Source: UTCHB3 sp964531325
Lineage (GTDB): Bacteria > Bacteroidota > Ignavibacteria > Ignavibacteriales > Ignavibacteriaceae
NCBI GenBank assembly: GCA_964531325.1
Contig: CAZHCW010000006.1
Location: 62,001-126,000, forward strand
Length of the DNA stretch: 64,000 bases
Direction of reading: 5' to 3'
Shown here in pieces: positions 43,909 to 53,871 of this stretch. Within the stretch, counting starts at the first letter, position 1. Every line of letters begins with the position of its first letter. Under the pieces are notes generated by a model. That model was not told the DNA's origin. It saw only the letters and a list, made by a program, of their open reading frames with translations, and did not search any database. A program made the translations under genes and the position numbers.

Positions 43909-45003
43909 TTATATATTCGGGTTGTAAATTGAAATCTCTTTAAGTTCCATCGTAAGGTTTGGAAAAGAAAGAGGTGTAATATTGTTATCAGCAAGCCGTT
44001 CCAACATTACACTGCTTGGTTTTAACCAGGTGACCACAAACAGCCTGGTAAATCTGCCAAGCATGGCACGCAACGCCACAAGTTGATCGATATCTGCTGC
44101 CTTCACCTTTCCCGATTTACACTCGAAAAGACATAAATCCGTTCCTTTCATCGCCAGAATATCAAACTCATTTTTGTATTCTTTCGATTTATACTCTATC
44201 TTAAGGTTCATGGTAACTTCAGAAAAAAGCTCCGACTCACGAATTCTTTTATACACAGCTTTTTCCAACCACTTACCGGTTGCATCCTCCACCAAAAGCC
44301 TTCCGGGTTTTTCTTCCACCTCAAACAGCACTTTACCATTAAGCACCAGCTTTAGATAAAAACCACTTTGATTAAATTTATATTTTGAACCTGCAATTTC
44401 ACGGGCAGTTGCTTCCTTGTTCAAAGGGAAATTGTGCCTGAGGGGTTCCTTGCTCGCAAATTCAAGCAAAAATTTGGAAAAATGTTTAAACTCTGAAGAG
44501 AGCACTTCAACCAATTTTTTTGAGTTTGGTGAAACAGCTTCCACTTCATCCTTAACTTTTTGTCCATTTACCTGCAGATAGTCCACCGGATTAATTGGGA
44601 TATCAAGAGTTGAGTATTTTACCGGAAAACGACCGCCAAGTTCAAGAATGTTATGTTGTTCACTATTTACATAAGCCATTTTAAGCCCCGAATCACGCCC
44701 GTTTTCGTACATCGCAACCGATTGAATTTTGGTCCCACCGGTAAAGTTCAAAACAATTTCGTTTTTCGCCGGTTCATGTTTTTTGATTATTTCAGCAAAA
44801 GTCGATTTTATTTTTGAATACTCAAAAGCATGAATCTTTACTTCCTCGATAAGTTTACTCTCCTTAAGAGAAACTTTAAGAGGAATAAGATTCTTCTCTG
44901 ATGCCGGAGTGTAGAAGAGCACATTAACATCAGGTTTATATAGTTTATGAGCAATGTAAACCTGCGAGTTTTGCCCGCTGATCAGATGCATTAATATTTT
45001 CAT
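43909..45003 (-). CDS. card1: Card1/Can2-type CARF nuclease (cyclic-oligoadenylate-activated)
   Basis: 364 aa, close to known Card1 length. N-terminal CARF-like domain (1-~150) with the ligand-loop motif LNFTGGTK (85-92). C-terminal PD-(D/E)xK nuclease: GKWLEKAVYKRI (Glu 247), EFDILAMKG (Asp 281) and LFECKSGK (Glu 294, Lys 296). By family knowledge such enzymes bind cyclic tetra-adenylate from Cas10 and then degrade DNA and/or RNA unspecifically to arrest the cell. It sits inside the csm-cas operon between csm5 and cas6, which fits this job. All key residues are present. Confidence 0.92.
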   Translation of the reverse strand: MKILMHLISGQNSQVYIAHKLYKPDVNVLFYTPASEKNLIPLKVSLKESKLIEEVKIHAFEYSKIKSTFAEIIKKHEPAKNEIVLNFTGGTKIQSVAMYENGRDSGLKMAYVNSEQHNILELGGRFPVKYSTLDIPINPVDYLQVNGQKVKDEVEAVSPNSKKLVEVLSSEFKHFSKFLLEFASKEPLRHNFPLNKEATAREIAGSKYKFNQSGFYLKLVLNGKVLFEVEEKPGRLLVEDATGKWLEKAVYKRIRESELFSEVTMNLKIEYKSKEYKNEFDILAMKGTDLCLFECKSGKVKAADIDQLVALRAMLGRFTRLFVVTWLKPSSVMLERLADNNITPLSFPNLTMELKEISIYNPNI

Positions 45004-45013
45004 GCTTTGCCTC

Positions 45014-46720
45014 TCAAACCAAAGCTTTTGCTATGGAGACATTTTGAATGATGCCACTCTTAATGAAGTTCACATTTAGCAAAACAAAACTTCCTTCTGG
45101 TAAACCGGCGGGATATCTTGCCTTAAATTCACCCGGCAGATTTGGATGAAGAATCTCACAAACCACCATCGGAGCCTCACTTCTTACAACTCTTGCATAC
45201 ATCTTTTGCATCTCTTTGAGTTTAAGTTTCTGATTTGCCTCAAGGTAACCGGCAATGATGGCTTCGGTGTCCACTTTTGGAGCCTCCACAACCCGGGTTT
45301 CAACGGTGTCGGTTTTTACATCGCCCGGAACAGGTGTACTGAAATTTTCAGCAATCTGAATCCAGCCGAGCACCGAGTCGGGAATAAGAAGCTGTTGAGC
45401 CGTCATTCTCCTGGTTTTGGGGAAATAATTGAGGTTGGTCGGGGTACTCTGTTGTTCCTGGTTGCCAAATCCGGGTTTTTGCCTTGCTTCCCCAATTTTA
45501 AGATCATGAAACATCTCTTTAACAAATGGTTCATTTGTCTGTTTAATCGAGTGAAAGATTGTTGTTGAAAGGAAACCCGAACCCCACCCCGTTTTGAGAG
45601 TTCCTCCTTCAGAGGGGATTCCCCCGGCAAAGAAATTACTGATCCGTTTGATGGTGTTTTCGGCTATACCGTTCTTCTGAGTGAAGTAGCGCAGCCCGTC
45701 CATCCATTTTAGATCCCTCTCAAAAGTAAGAGTGGCTTGTTTATTTAACACAGAAAAGATTCCTTGAATCAATTTCTTTTCGAGTTCATCTTTTTTGATT
45801 TCACTTATTTTTACTTCGAAGAGCCTCTCAAGTTTCATTTCAAGGTCTAACCAGATACCTGCTCCCGTTTTGCTCTCTTTATAAGCTCTCAGCAGTCCAT
45901 CGGTATCAACAAAGAGGTCAAACTCCAGAATTGAACCTGCAGAGATCGTCTCCTGGATATTGGTCTGTGGCTGTGGCTCCTTGTCTTTTAGATAAAGGAA
46001 AACAGGGTTTGCCTGCATAGTCTCTTTTTGACCGGAAGGGACGATGTGGGCATCAGAGAAATGGAAAAACTTGAAGATGCTAAATCTGGCGGCATCAGAT
46101 TTACTACTGTCGGTGGTTCTGCAACTAAAAAGAAGTTTCATCAACTCTTCATCTTTATCTGCATAATACCTTTTGGGGTAAAACTGGCCCATCGAGCGTT
46201 TTGTGTTCTGAGTGATTTTAGCCCTCTCTGCATCAGTCAGTTTTAACCATGCATTTGCAGCCAGGGCAGTTCTCACAGCACCTTTAATAGAAGTGCCGGG
46301 GATGTATGGCAGGTTGTCAGAAGATTTTAACTGCTCATTTATCTGCGTATGGTTCAGCATGCCAAATGGAAGGGGCATCTTATAAACAACAGCAGATTTA
46401 ATCAATTTATCTACTAAACCCGGTCTTTTTAATACACTTCTGCAAAAAACGCCAAAATTTATCTCTTTGCGTATTTTGCTTTGCCTTCTGTTTGCCTGAA
46501 ATTGTTGGGTATTTTTTTGGTCGTTGAACCTGAAAAGTTGTTCATCCAACCATTCAGAAAACTGCTGCGGTGCATCGGGCACTTCCTCCGAAATTACATC
46601 TAAAGCTTTTGGCAACGAGATACGATAGAAATCCTCATCTTTTATCAGGTAATCAAAAGGTTCAAGATCTATTCCTGTGGAAATATGAACAGGAGTAAGA
46701 GTTCTAAGTTTTAGTTTCAT
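45014..46720 (-). CDS. csm5: Type III-A RAMP protein Csm5
   Basis: 568 aa, longer than typical Csm5 (~350-400). MKLKLRTLTPVHISTGIDLE is the standard RAMP start, with LPYIPGTSIKGAVRTALAA (glycine-rich loop) and late TLKTGWGSGFLSTTIFH. Caps the crRNA 3' side of the Csm complex. The extra ~120 C-terminal residues (from about 440) resemble a small OB-like domain (APMVVCEILHPNLPGEFKAR). ATG overlaps the csm4 stop (ATGA). Confidence 0.88.
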   Translation of the reverse strand: MKLKLRTLTPVHISTGIDLEPFDYLIKDEDFYRISLPKALDVISEEVPDAPQQFSEWLDEQLFRFNDQKNTQQFQANRRQSKIRKEINFGVFCRSVLKRPGLVDKLIKSAVVYKMPLPFGMLNHTQINEQLKSSDNLPYIPGTSIKGAVRTALAANAWLKLTDAERAKITQNTKRSMGQFYPKRYYADKDEELMKLLFSCRTTDSSKSDAARFSIFKFFHFSDAHIVPSGQKETMQANPVFLYLKDKEPQPQTNIQETISAGSILEFDLFVDTDGLLRAYKESKTGAGIWLDLEMKLERLFEVKISEIKKDELEKKLIQGIFSVLNKQATLTFERDLKWMDGLRYFTQKNGIAENTIKRISNFFAGGIPSEGGTLKTGWGSGFLSTTIFHSIKQTNEPFVKEMFHDLKIGEARQKPGFGNQEQQSTPTNLNYFPKTRRMTAQQLLIPDSVLGWIQIAENFSTPVPGDVKTDTVETRVVEAPKVDTEAIIAGYLEANQKLKLKEMQKMYARVVRSEAPMVVCEILHPNLPGEFKARYPAGLPEGSFVLLNVNFIKSGIIQNVSIAKALV

Positions 46721-47742
46721 AATATCCTCGCAGGGATGTTGAATGCGGCACCAAAATGGTAAACAGAAAACGATTTTGGACCCGTTATCTCTTTTACTTT
46801 TTTTATTGTTCCATAACCGGGTTTTGAGGTTGCCTTAAAAACGGAACCTTCCTTAAAGGAAAGAACAGAATCTTTCCAAAAGTCGGTTGTGTTAAGGTGT
46901 CCGGTGCTTATCTTTCCCTTCCGGGTCTCCAATTCGTAATAACAACTATTGGGATCCGACTGATAGAAAGCGGTTTCCTCTCCTTTTGGAAGGTAAAGGG
47001 AAAGAGAAACAAAACTGCCCGGATTCTTCACTTCCGGCATCTGATAGTTGTCGATGGTAATATCAAAATGATTTTTACCCGTGGATGAGTCACCCATGAG
47101 ACCGGTATGAGAATAATATCGAAGAACAGCTTCAGCCATCTGAAGATATTTTGCCTCACCGTCAATCAGGAAGAAAAGCCCCCCCGTTTTGGTGAATATT
47201 TCATCGCGACTGAAAAGCCCTCCCGTTTTTACCTCTTCTTTGCCGTCTTCCGTTTTCACGGGATTGGTTGAGCCGGTTAAACGGTTGATCGTGTTGTGAA
47301 TCTCCGCCTCCTCTTTAAAATGCTTCCCGAGAAGATCGGAGTTCCACAAGGAACTGTCACTAAAGAAATTAATCTCCTTCAGATCACCCGAAAGAAATTT
47401 AAAGAAGACTTCTTCAGTAACCATTTTTTGGGATTTCCATTCTTTCAACCTGTTAAAGATTTTCATCTTTTCAGACTTCCCTTTTCCTTCAAGCATCTCC
47501 TGGAAATTAAACGGAGGGAGCTGTGGTTTCGGGAAAAAGCGGGTGATGGTTTCACCCTCTTTTATGTACGGGAAAGCCGAGGAGATTTTTAACGGATATC
47601 GATCAGAATAACCCGCGATGAAGCTCTCGAGCTCTTCATCCGAATAGAGGGTTTTTATCCCCCAACAGATGAGACCCCAAAGGCTGTCGCTCCTCAGATT
47701 ATCTCTGAAAGATGCCCTCGGTTTTAGATAAACTATTTTCAT
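46717..47742 (-). CDS. csm4: Type III-A RAMP protein Csm4
   Basis: 341 aa from ATG 47742, preferred over a longer frame from 47790 because MKIVYLKPRASFRDNLRSDS is the usual Csm4 start and GAGCGGG lies upstream. SDSLWGLICWGIKTLYSDEE, FPKPQLPPF and GYGTIKKVKEI near the end match the family. It binds the 8-nt crRNA 5' tag and contacts Cas10. Overlaps csm5 by 4 nt. Confidence 0.9.
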   Translation of the reverse strand: MKIVYLKPRASFRDNLRSDSLWGLICWGIKTLYSDEELESFIAGYSDRYPLKISSAFPYIKEGETITRFFPKPQLPPFNFQEMLEGKGKSEKMKIFNRLKEWKSQKMVTEEVFFKFLSGDLKEINFFSDSSLWNSDLLGKHFKEEAEIHNTINRLTGSTNPVKTEDGKEEVKTGGLFSRDEIFTKTGGLFFLIDGEAKYLQMAEAVLRYYSHTGLMGDSSTGKNHFDITIDNYQMPEVKNPGSFVSLSLYLPKGEETAFYQSDPNSCYYELETRKGKISTGHLNTTDFWKDSVLSFKEGSVFKATSKPGYGTIKKVKEITGPKSFSVYHFGAAFNIPARIL

Positions 47743-47756
47743 GTTGTTCCCGCTCT

Positions 47757-48500
47757 TTAGTTTGCTGAGATCTGGTCGAGAGATTTCCATTCGACTTTGT
47801 TTTCATCAGAAACAGGTGCCACGCTTTTTATGTAGCTTTCGGTTCCGTTTTTATAGTCTTCAACCGACACTTGAACAGGTTCAGTAAAGCGGAATTTCAC
47901 CCTGCCGTAACCTCTTGAAATGCTGCCACCAAGCCCCGAGTGTTCCAACAATCTAAGAGCCTGATAAACTAATTTCAGATTCTCTTCATCCTTTTCATCG
48001 TAAACGCTGTAGATCATCTCAAGATCGAAGAAGGAACCTTTCACCACCCTTTCAAGAAATCTTGGGTTTGCCTCCGAAGTCAAGCGGTTTATTGTGTTTT
48101 CCGGTTTTAATTCGGTGAACTGGAGTTCTGAATCGAGACTTTCCCACATCTTAACTGTCTGTTTTGAAGGATAAGCGTCGCGAACCACGAGGCGGGTTGG
48201 CCCACCGGCAGTTCCCTTTTCAAAATTACCAAACACTCTGCAAATTTGATCATCCGGGTCTTTTGATTCGTAAGTATCACCTTTTGCGGTTACTTTCTCC
48301 ATCGCATACTCGAGAAGCATCCTCATTTTCCCTTTTAAACTGGAACCGGGAATGAACGGGTAACTTGTGTTTGGGTCTCTTATTACGGGTGAGTCAACTC
48401 CACCGATTTCAAGTTTTTCTTTACTTCCGCCAATGTGTAAACCGGTTAAAGTTTCGATCTGGCCTCTTAAAACGATATTTTTTTTGAATTTAAGTGACAT
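47757..48500 (-). CDS. csm3: Type III-A backbone RAMP Csm3 (target RNA cleavage)
   Basis: 247 aa from ATG 48500, with AAGGAGAT six bases upstream. LRGQIETLTGLHIGGSKEKL, GGVDSPVIRDP with the likely catalytic Asp 36, FIPGSSLKGKMRMLLEYAME and GLGGSISRGYGRVKF (glycine-rich loop). Forms the filament that cuts bound RNA every 6 nt. The Asp is kept, so RNA cleavage should be active. Confidence 0.94.
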   Translation of the reverse strand: MSLKFKKNIVLRGQIETLTGLHIGGSKEKLEIGGVDSPVIRDPNTSYPFIPGSSLKGKMRMLLEYAMEKVTAKGDTYESKDPDDQICRVFGNFEKGTAGGPTRLVVRDAYPSKQTVKMWESLDSELQFTELKPENTINRLTSEANPRFLERVVKGSFFDLEMIYSVYDEKDEENLKLVYQALRLLEHSGLGGSISRGYGRVKFRFTEPVQVSVEDYKNGTESYIKSVAPVSDENKVEWKSLDQISAN

Positions 48501-48511
48501 GTTCAATCTCC

Positions 48512-48913
48512 TTAGTTTTTAGGGTCTAAAAATTTATGATAAGCAACAATTGCTTCTGTAATCGAAAACAGATTTTGAAGTGCAAGTGGTTTTCTGGATT
48601 CCTCAACATTAACTGTAGTGTCAATCGCCTCTTTCATCAGTTCATAAAAAGGCTTTACTCTCGGTTGCCTTCCCGCTGCATAAGCAAGTTTGGGTTTTAG
48701 CAGGATCAGGTCTCTTTCTATTTGGGCGGTTACTCTTTTTTCCGCTCTGAACTTGGTTCTGATGGAAACCACGGCTGAATAAAAGTTTCTTAATTGAGTT
48801 GTCTTTACCTTGTCTTGAGTGAACTTCGTGGCATAAACATATCCTATACTGTCAATATCCGCCGGTGTGATACTCGAAAGGTCTCTTACATTGTCTAAAT
48901 TTTGTAATGGCAT
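48512..48913 (-). CDS. csm2: Type III-A small subunit Csm2
   Basis: 133 aa, all-helical. TKFTQDKVKTTQLRNFYSAV followed by RDLILLKPKLAYAAGRQPRV is the Csm2 signature, and TEAIVAYHKFLDPKN the typical end. Small-subunit filament of the Csm complex. 15 bp after cas10 and 11 bp before csm3. Confidence 0.93.
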   Translation of the reverse strand: MPLQNLDNVRDLSSITPADIDSIGYVYATKFTQDKVKTTQLRNFYSAVVSIRTKFRAEKRVTAQIERDLILLKPKLAYAAGRQPRVKPFYELMKEAIDTTVNVEESRKPLALQNLFSITEAIVAYHKFLDPKN

Positions 48914-48928
48914 GATGATTACTCCTAA

Positions 48929-51340
48929 TTATTTGTTTTTTCTGTTTTTTAAAATCACAAAAGAAGCGGGCACAACAAAGTCTTCCACAAGTTCCTTGCT
49001 TCCTGTATTATTAATCAGTTTCGAGAGAAGGGCAACCTTTTTATTGGGCACCGCTCCGCTGTCATTAAGCTTTATTGCAGTTTCACCCACTTCCCGGGGA
49101 ATTCTGGCGAGAGAATATTTGATTTTGAACATCTTCCTGAAATATTTGTCGATATTCAAAGTTTTGTCGGTATTCAACATCGCCGTGGTTTGCCCAAGAA
49201 GGAAATGAACATATGCAGAAGTAATTTTTTCTTCCTGATTGGCAGAGTGCACAAGCCGGTCGAGCTGCCTGCCAAACTCTACAAGTTCCTCGGCACGGCT
49301 CCACCTGAATTCCTTTCCAAAGAGGGAAATGCTATCCTTCTGAAGAGAAGATTTTTTGGCTCTGTTCTCGGCTTCACCCGCATGTTTTGCAGCTTTATGA
49401 ATCGGGTAACTGTCTTTACACAAATAACTTCCACCCGAGATCGTAAGGTTTTTATTCCCACACGAAAAGTGAGTGAATTCTTTCCTCAAATCGAATGCAA
49501 AGTTAATGGTGTTTATCCATGAGCCCACCACAAAGAGATCATCACCGCCCGAGTAGGTTACATATATATCCCACTTTTTGGCGATAAGATTAATGTGACC
49601 CGTAAAAAAGAGGTTAAGTGCTCTGGAAAGATTAACAGTTCTCGAGAGGGATTTTATGCTGTCAGATTCCTTTTCACGATCGAGGCCAAAGCTGAAGATG
49701 CTTCCAAGATTATCCACATCCATCCTTAGAACCGAAAGAGCAGCGTATTCAAGAGCCACCCCCGACTCCTTGTTTGAGAGGGCTATGTCCTGAAACTCGA
49801 GCACTGAACCCTTGGAGTCCATCTGTGCCTGATTCCCGAGAAGTTTTACTCCTGAACTTACTGATGATGGACCAACTTCCTCAATTAAACCGCCCGGTAT
49901 ATCGAAGCTGTTAATATTGTAAATGGTCGCATGTTGTTTGTCACCTGTGGAGAGGAAATGTTTTGCAGCTTTATCACCGGAAACAATTCCCCAGGTAATT
50001 CCAAAACCGGGAAACGGAATTTCGATTTGATCGTAATCAGGGTGATATTCAGGTTTAAACGAAGAGGGGACAAACTTTCTGATAAGATAGTCTGCCTTTG
50101 GCAGAATCATCCCGATATCGGAAAACATCTCCGTTAATCGATAAAGAAATTGTTCATAACCCGCCAGATTGTCGAAGATTACCTTTTCTTCACCGGTCGG
50201 TTTCACTTCATATTGCCGGTCGGGACCGTCAAGATTTATTGAAAACACCTCGGATAACGACTCGATACTTTTTTGTTTTTTCGCCGCCATCAGCCTGTTC
50301 GCTATGGTTCCATACCACTTCGAAAAGTTTTTGTAGAGAGAATCATCTGCCTCAAGAGTTTCGAGAATCAGATTTAATTCACCTTTCCAGGTGTGGAAAA
50401 ACCACTTCTGAATCTTCTTTTTGGCTTTTATTATTTTCTCCCTGTTTTCTGTTGAATTGGGGACAACCATAACAAAATGCCCGCCACCATTTATCAACAG
50501 ATTTGCCGATGACATGCCCGTCTGGTCGAGCAGATAACTGCTGAAGGTATCGGTTAACAGTGTCAGGTAAAACGACTTTCCTCTGAACTGTTTACTTCTT
50601 CCTTTTTGGCTGTTTTCTATCGGGTTTGTCTCTGAATAAATGAAATTTTGTATTCCACTCATATCAGCAGCCACTATAAGGAATGGCTTTGATGTGTCAT
50701 CAGCTTCATTTATACACGCGGCAAGGGCAGTGGTGGTTTTCAGATGATCAAAAAGAGAGATGTCAGGTTTTTTGTCGTAGATCGCAGAACCGGTTTTGGA
50801 AAGGTGTTTTTCGAAAAGGAAGAGAAGACTATCGATAAGTTGCGGTAATTTTAGATCAGGAAGACCACAAATATCCTGCACAAGATTATCGTAACTTTCT
50901 TTTGAGACCTTCACCATTTCAGCGTCTGAAGGAAGACCACTTTGATCTTTGATAAATGTTGCATTTATCTCTTCTATATCGCTAACACCGGGTAAATAAT
51001 AAAACAGCCCGTCAGGTTTTGGCAGGGTTGTTTCCACCAATGAAAGAACAGAGAGTAACGGTTTCCTTTTGGCGGAGGAATCCTGCTTTGATTCATCTGT
51101 TTCCATCCGATCTGCGCGACTTATCAAGTCGGAAACGGGGTCTTTCTCACCTTTTAAGATGTCGAAAACCTCATTCTTGATTGCTGCTGCCTCCGTATTC
51201 TTCGAAAGCGTTTTTTCGTAAAACCGGAAAACAAAGTCGGGCTTCTTCCCGCTAAATTCCTCCGGTAACTGCCATAAAACTTTGTGAATATCGTGCAGCA
51301 TCGCCGCAAGCATCACAGAGTATCTGTTTTTCTTCTCCAT
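48929..51340 (-). CDS. cas10: Cas10/Csm1, type III-A large subunit
   Basis: 803 aa. N-terminal HD nuclease motif MLHDIHK (His 16, Asp 17). First palm region LIVAADMSGIQNFIYSETNP and GGHFVMVVP, with a zinc-less middle. Second palm YVTYSGGDDLFVVGSW with GGDD at residues 598-601. A C-terminal helical domain follows. By family knowledge it makes cyclic oligoadenylates from ATP on target RNA binding and cleaves ssDNA with the HD domain; both motifs are intact. 71 bp after the Lon-like gene, with GGGAGAACG before the ATG. Confidence 0.95.
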   Translation of the reverse strand: MEKKNRYSVMLAAMLHDIHKVLWQLPEEFSGKKPDFVFRFYEKTLSKNTEAAAIKNEVFDILKGEKDPVSDLISRADRMETDESKQDSSAKRKPLLSVLSLVETTLPKPDGLFYYLPGVSDIEEINATFIKDQSGLPSDAEMVKVSKESYDNLVQDICGLPDLKLPQLIDSLLFLFEKHLSKTGSAIYDKKPDISLFDHLKTTTALAACINEADDTSKPFLIVAADMSGIQNFIYSETNPIENSQKGRSKQFRGKSFYLTLLTDTFSSYLLDQTGMSSANLLINGGGHFVMVVPNSTENREKIIKAKKKIQKWFFHTWKGELNLILETLEADDSLYKNFSKWYGTIANRLMAAKKQKSIESLSEVFSINLDGPDRQYEVKPTGEEKVIFDNLAGYEQFLYRLTEMFSDIGMILPKADYLIRKFVPSSFKPEYHPDYDQIEIPFPGFGITWGIVSGDKAAKHFLSTGDKQHATIYNINSFDIPGGLIEEVGPSSVSSGVKLLGNQAQMDSKGSVLEFQDIALSNKESGVALEYAALSVLRMDVDNLGSIFSFGLDREKESDSIKSLSRTVNLSRALNLFFTGHINLIAKKWDIYVTYSGGDDLFVVGSWINTINFAFDLRKEFTHFSCGNKNLTISGGSYLCKDSYPIHKAAKHAGEAENRAKKSSLQKDSISLFGKEFRWSRAEELVEFGRQLDRLVHSANQEEKITSAYVHFLLGQTTAMLNTDKTLNIDKYFRKMFKIKYSLARIPREVGETAIKLNDSGAVPNKKVALLSKLINNTGSKELVEDFVVPASFVILKNRKNK

Positions 51341-51411
51341 CGTTCTCCCATATTGTTATAAGTGATGGTTTGTTTAAATTTTGTTTAACTGTTTTCTTCT
51401 TTAAGCAATCA

Positions 51412-52674
51412 TTAGGCTATATCAACAAATCTAAAATACTTTCCCGGAAGCATGATGTTGTTTCCTCTTCTATGCGCAAAAATCTGTGCCTCCACCCTGC
51501 CTTGACCTATCCCGATGGCGTATGCATTATTTGTCTGACTGTTATTTGACATATAATTTCCAAGATATTGATTAGCAGATGGGTAGTCGATAACTATCAA
51601 AGTCAGATTTCTGCTGTCACCCGGATCAAATGCCATAAATGGCATAGGAAACACATTATATTTTACATTTGTATCTGTTTTCGAAACTGTGCAATGTATA
51701 ACATTAAATTTCTTTTTCTCCTCATTTACAACTTTATCGTCCATTTTGTCATAAATAGTGATTTCCTTATCACCCACATTTTCAGCAATGATCCTGCAGG
51801 TTCCAAGTTTATGCCGTTTCGTTTTGGAGAATCTAAAAAGCATGTCGATTTTTTTATTAAACACTTTTTCCAAAATATCCGGTATAGATTCGACCTCCAA
51901 AAAGAGCGATTCGTTTTCCCGGATATACTGTTTATCCGATCCACTAAAAGAATCACGGTGAGGAATCACAATCTTTTTAAGACCCGGATGCTCTTTTAAC
52001 AAAAATGCGGTTTTTTCTTTGAGATTTGAGATTTTGGCAACCTTTTCAACATTCTCGAATGTCCCGGTAAAGATTAAACCCGGATCAACGGGAATATCCG
52101 TGATGTTTGATATTGTGGCTATCAAAGCAGCAAAGTGAAAGGAGTCGCCCTCAATTTCAAAATCATTCCCGGTCATCAGCCGCTCTTCTTCTACACCATT
52201 TGAGTAAGCGGTGTAGTTCAACCCCCAGTTGAGCACTGTAACATCATTTTTCCTCTCAGGTTCTACTGCCCGGAGCTCAGTTTGAATGAACTGCCAGAAC
52301 AATAACAATGAAGAATAAAAATTTCCGGTTGTTTTATCATCGGCTTTAAACCCCATGATTGGGGTTAAAACTTTTTCTGAGGCTCGCAGATACATAAGCC
52401 TGCATCCCGATTTGTTGTAAACCGGGAATGCAGCTCTACCGATAAAATGATCATAATCAATCGGAACGAGAGGCTGTTCAAGAATGTTTTCGATTTTCCG
52501 GATAGTATTAACATCAACGGTAGAGATAATTTCATTACTTCCTGTGAGGAGTTTTAACAAGGTTTTCACAGGGTATTTATCAACGCCCGAAGATTTTTCG
52601 AATACTGTAATACATTCGGTCAGCGCAGAATGGTATTCTCCTTTCGCCAGGTGTTTTTTGATAACTGTTTCCAC
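51412..52674 (-). CDS. Lon-type (S16) Ser-Lys protease-domain protein, CRISPR-associated
   Basis: 420 aa from GTG 52674 (GGAGGT 7 bases upstream). Helical N-terminus (1-60). Residues ~140-270 read as a Lon proteolytic domain: FEIEGDSFHFAALIATISN (Ser 178), DPGLIFTGTF, KISNLKEKTAFLLKEHPGLK (Lys 219) and KIVIPHRDSF. The 41-residue Ser-Lys spacing is near the 43 of E. coli Lon (Ser 679, Lys 722). No AAA+ ATPase, and no SAVED or CARF fold that I can recognise; the C-terminal 140 residues are beta-rich and unknown. Third partner of a four-gene unit upstream of cas10. It may be a signal-activated protease of the CalpL kind; that function is inference. Confidence 0.7.
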   Translation of the reverse strand: METVIKKHLAKGEYHSALTECITVFEKSSGVDKYPVKTLLKLLTGSNEIISTVDVNTIRKIENILEQPLVPIDYDHFIGRAAFPVYNKSGCRLMYLRASEKVLTPIMGFKADDKTTGNFYSSLLLFWQFIQTELRAVEPERKNDVTVLNWGLNYTAYSNGVEEERLMTGNDFEIEGDSFHFAALIATISNITDIPVDPGLIFTGTFENVEKVAKISNLKEKTAFLLKEHPGLKKIVIPHRDSFSGSDKQYIRENESLFLEVESIPDILEKVFNKKIDMLFRFSKTKRHKLGTCRIIAENVGDKEITIYDKMDDKVVNEEKKKFNVIHCTVSKTDTNVKYNVFPMPFMAFDPGDSRNLTLIVIDYPSANQYLGNYMSNNSQTNNAYAIGIGQGRVEAQIFAHRRGNNIMLPGKYFRFVDIA

Positions 52675-52677
52675 CTG

Positions 52678-53871
52678 CTACACCTCCAAAGCCAGAAGGA
52701 ATTCACCGGAAAATATCTCTTGATCATCACAGCTGATAGTGAAATCGAAAATACCGCTTTTAAAATCTTCATAGAATGGGAAAAAATGCTCATCGGGTGC
52801 ATTGTCTTTTCTTTCCAAAGCGATTGTGTTTTCAGCCTTGTTTACCACTCTGAATGTAAATTCACCGGGGCAGATATCTGCGGCCACTATTACATTGAAG
52901 AAATATCCAACATTTTTGTATTCATTTACTGCAATAAAGATATTGCTATCTTTATGAAGGATGACGGTTTTTGATGGAACAAGCCCCTCTACCTCTTTTT
53001 TGGAAGTGGCTGCCGCAAGTCTGTTGTGTTGAGACTTAAATATTTCATGCGATATCACCACCACATTCAGCTCTTCCAAATAAGCAACCATACCATCCAC
53101 AGGTTCAGAGATTATCTGCGAATTTTGGAACTCGATTTTTTTGTATTCAACTCTTGTCGAATCGGGGTCGTAATGTTCGGTTCCCGTTTGGGTATCACTT
53201 AATAATTCGTAATCGTGCCCCATCTTTTGAGTAAAAAAGTAGAGGTTCAGAAGTTTTTCAGTCTCTTCTTCATTCAGAGCACCAAAACAATTCTCAAGAT
53301 TTGAGCAGAGTGTTGTGGAGTTGATCTCGGTCTCGATCATAAATTCCACTCCAAGAATTGAGTTTTCCGCAGGGATAATCATATCATATTGATTCGCCAA
53401 TTCGGTGTGCATCGAAACAGGCAGATATTCCACAAACTCGTCATCAATCTCCAGTTTAGGTCCGCCCGGTTGTTTTTCCATTACTTCAGACAGTGAGCCA
53501 GGATTGGTAAGAATAAAGACATACTGCGTTTGGGCAATTGGAAGGTAAAACTTCCCGGGAGCACCTTTCAGGAAGGTGGAAACAGACCAAATCTGCCCCG
53601 CAGTAACTTCAACATCTTTTTCTTCCGGTAGCTGACGCGAAGCCGGTACACTATATGTCCGGGCTATATTCATAAGCCTCTCCACCCGCGAATCTTCCGG
53701 TTTGGTTAGCAGATTTTCGCTTGCAAATCTAATTTTATCCCTGTTAACGGGAAGATTCATCAACGATTCAACAATTCTTATCTCAGATTCTGATGCCCTT
53801 CCGTTCAAATAATCCTGAATCAGATATTCGGGCAGCTCTCTTAGCGTTGTGTTTGTAAGCACGGGGTTCAT
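52678..53871 (-). CDS. Putative anti-sigma-like/MazF-like regulatory protein
   Basis: 397 aa. The N-terminal ~50 residues (ELPEYLIQDYLNGRASES, EIRIVESLMNLPVNRDKIRF) resemble the anti-sigma N-terminal helix pattern (LxDYLxGxLsxxExxxvExxL) without the zinc cysteines. A segment VTAGQIWSVSTFL with YVFILTNPGS recalls the first strands of a MazF/PemK barrel. The last 150 residues are beta-rich with LALEV at the end. I do not recognise the whole protein; these are weak resemblances by eye. Overlaps the 394-aa gene by ATGA and ends 3 bp before the protease, so it is a natural protease substrate candidate. Confidence 0.45.
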   Translation of the reverse strand: MNPVLTNTTLRELPEYLIQDYLNGRASESEIRIVESLMNLPVNRDKIRFASENLLTKPEDSRVERLMNIARTYSVPASRQLPEEKDVEVTAGQIWSVSTFLKGAPGKFYLPIAQTQYVFILTNPGSLSEVMEKQPGGPKLEIDDEFVEYLPVSMHTELANQYDMIIPAENSILGVEFMIETEINSTTLCSNLENCFGALNEEETEKLLNLYFFTQKMGHDYELLSDTQTGTEHYDPDSTRVEYKKIEFQNSQIISEPVDGMVAYLEELNVVVISHEIFKSQHNRLAAATSKKEVEGLVPSKTVILHKDSNIFIAVNEYKNVGYFFNVIVAADICPGEFTFRVVNKAENTIALERKDNAPDEHFFPFYEDFKSGIFDFTISCDDQEIFSGEFLLALEV

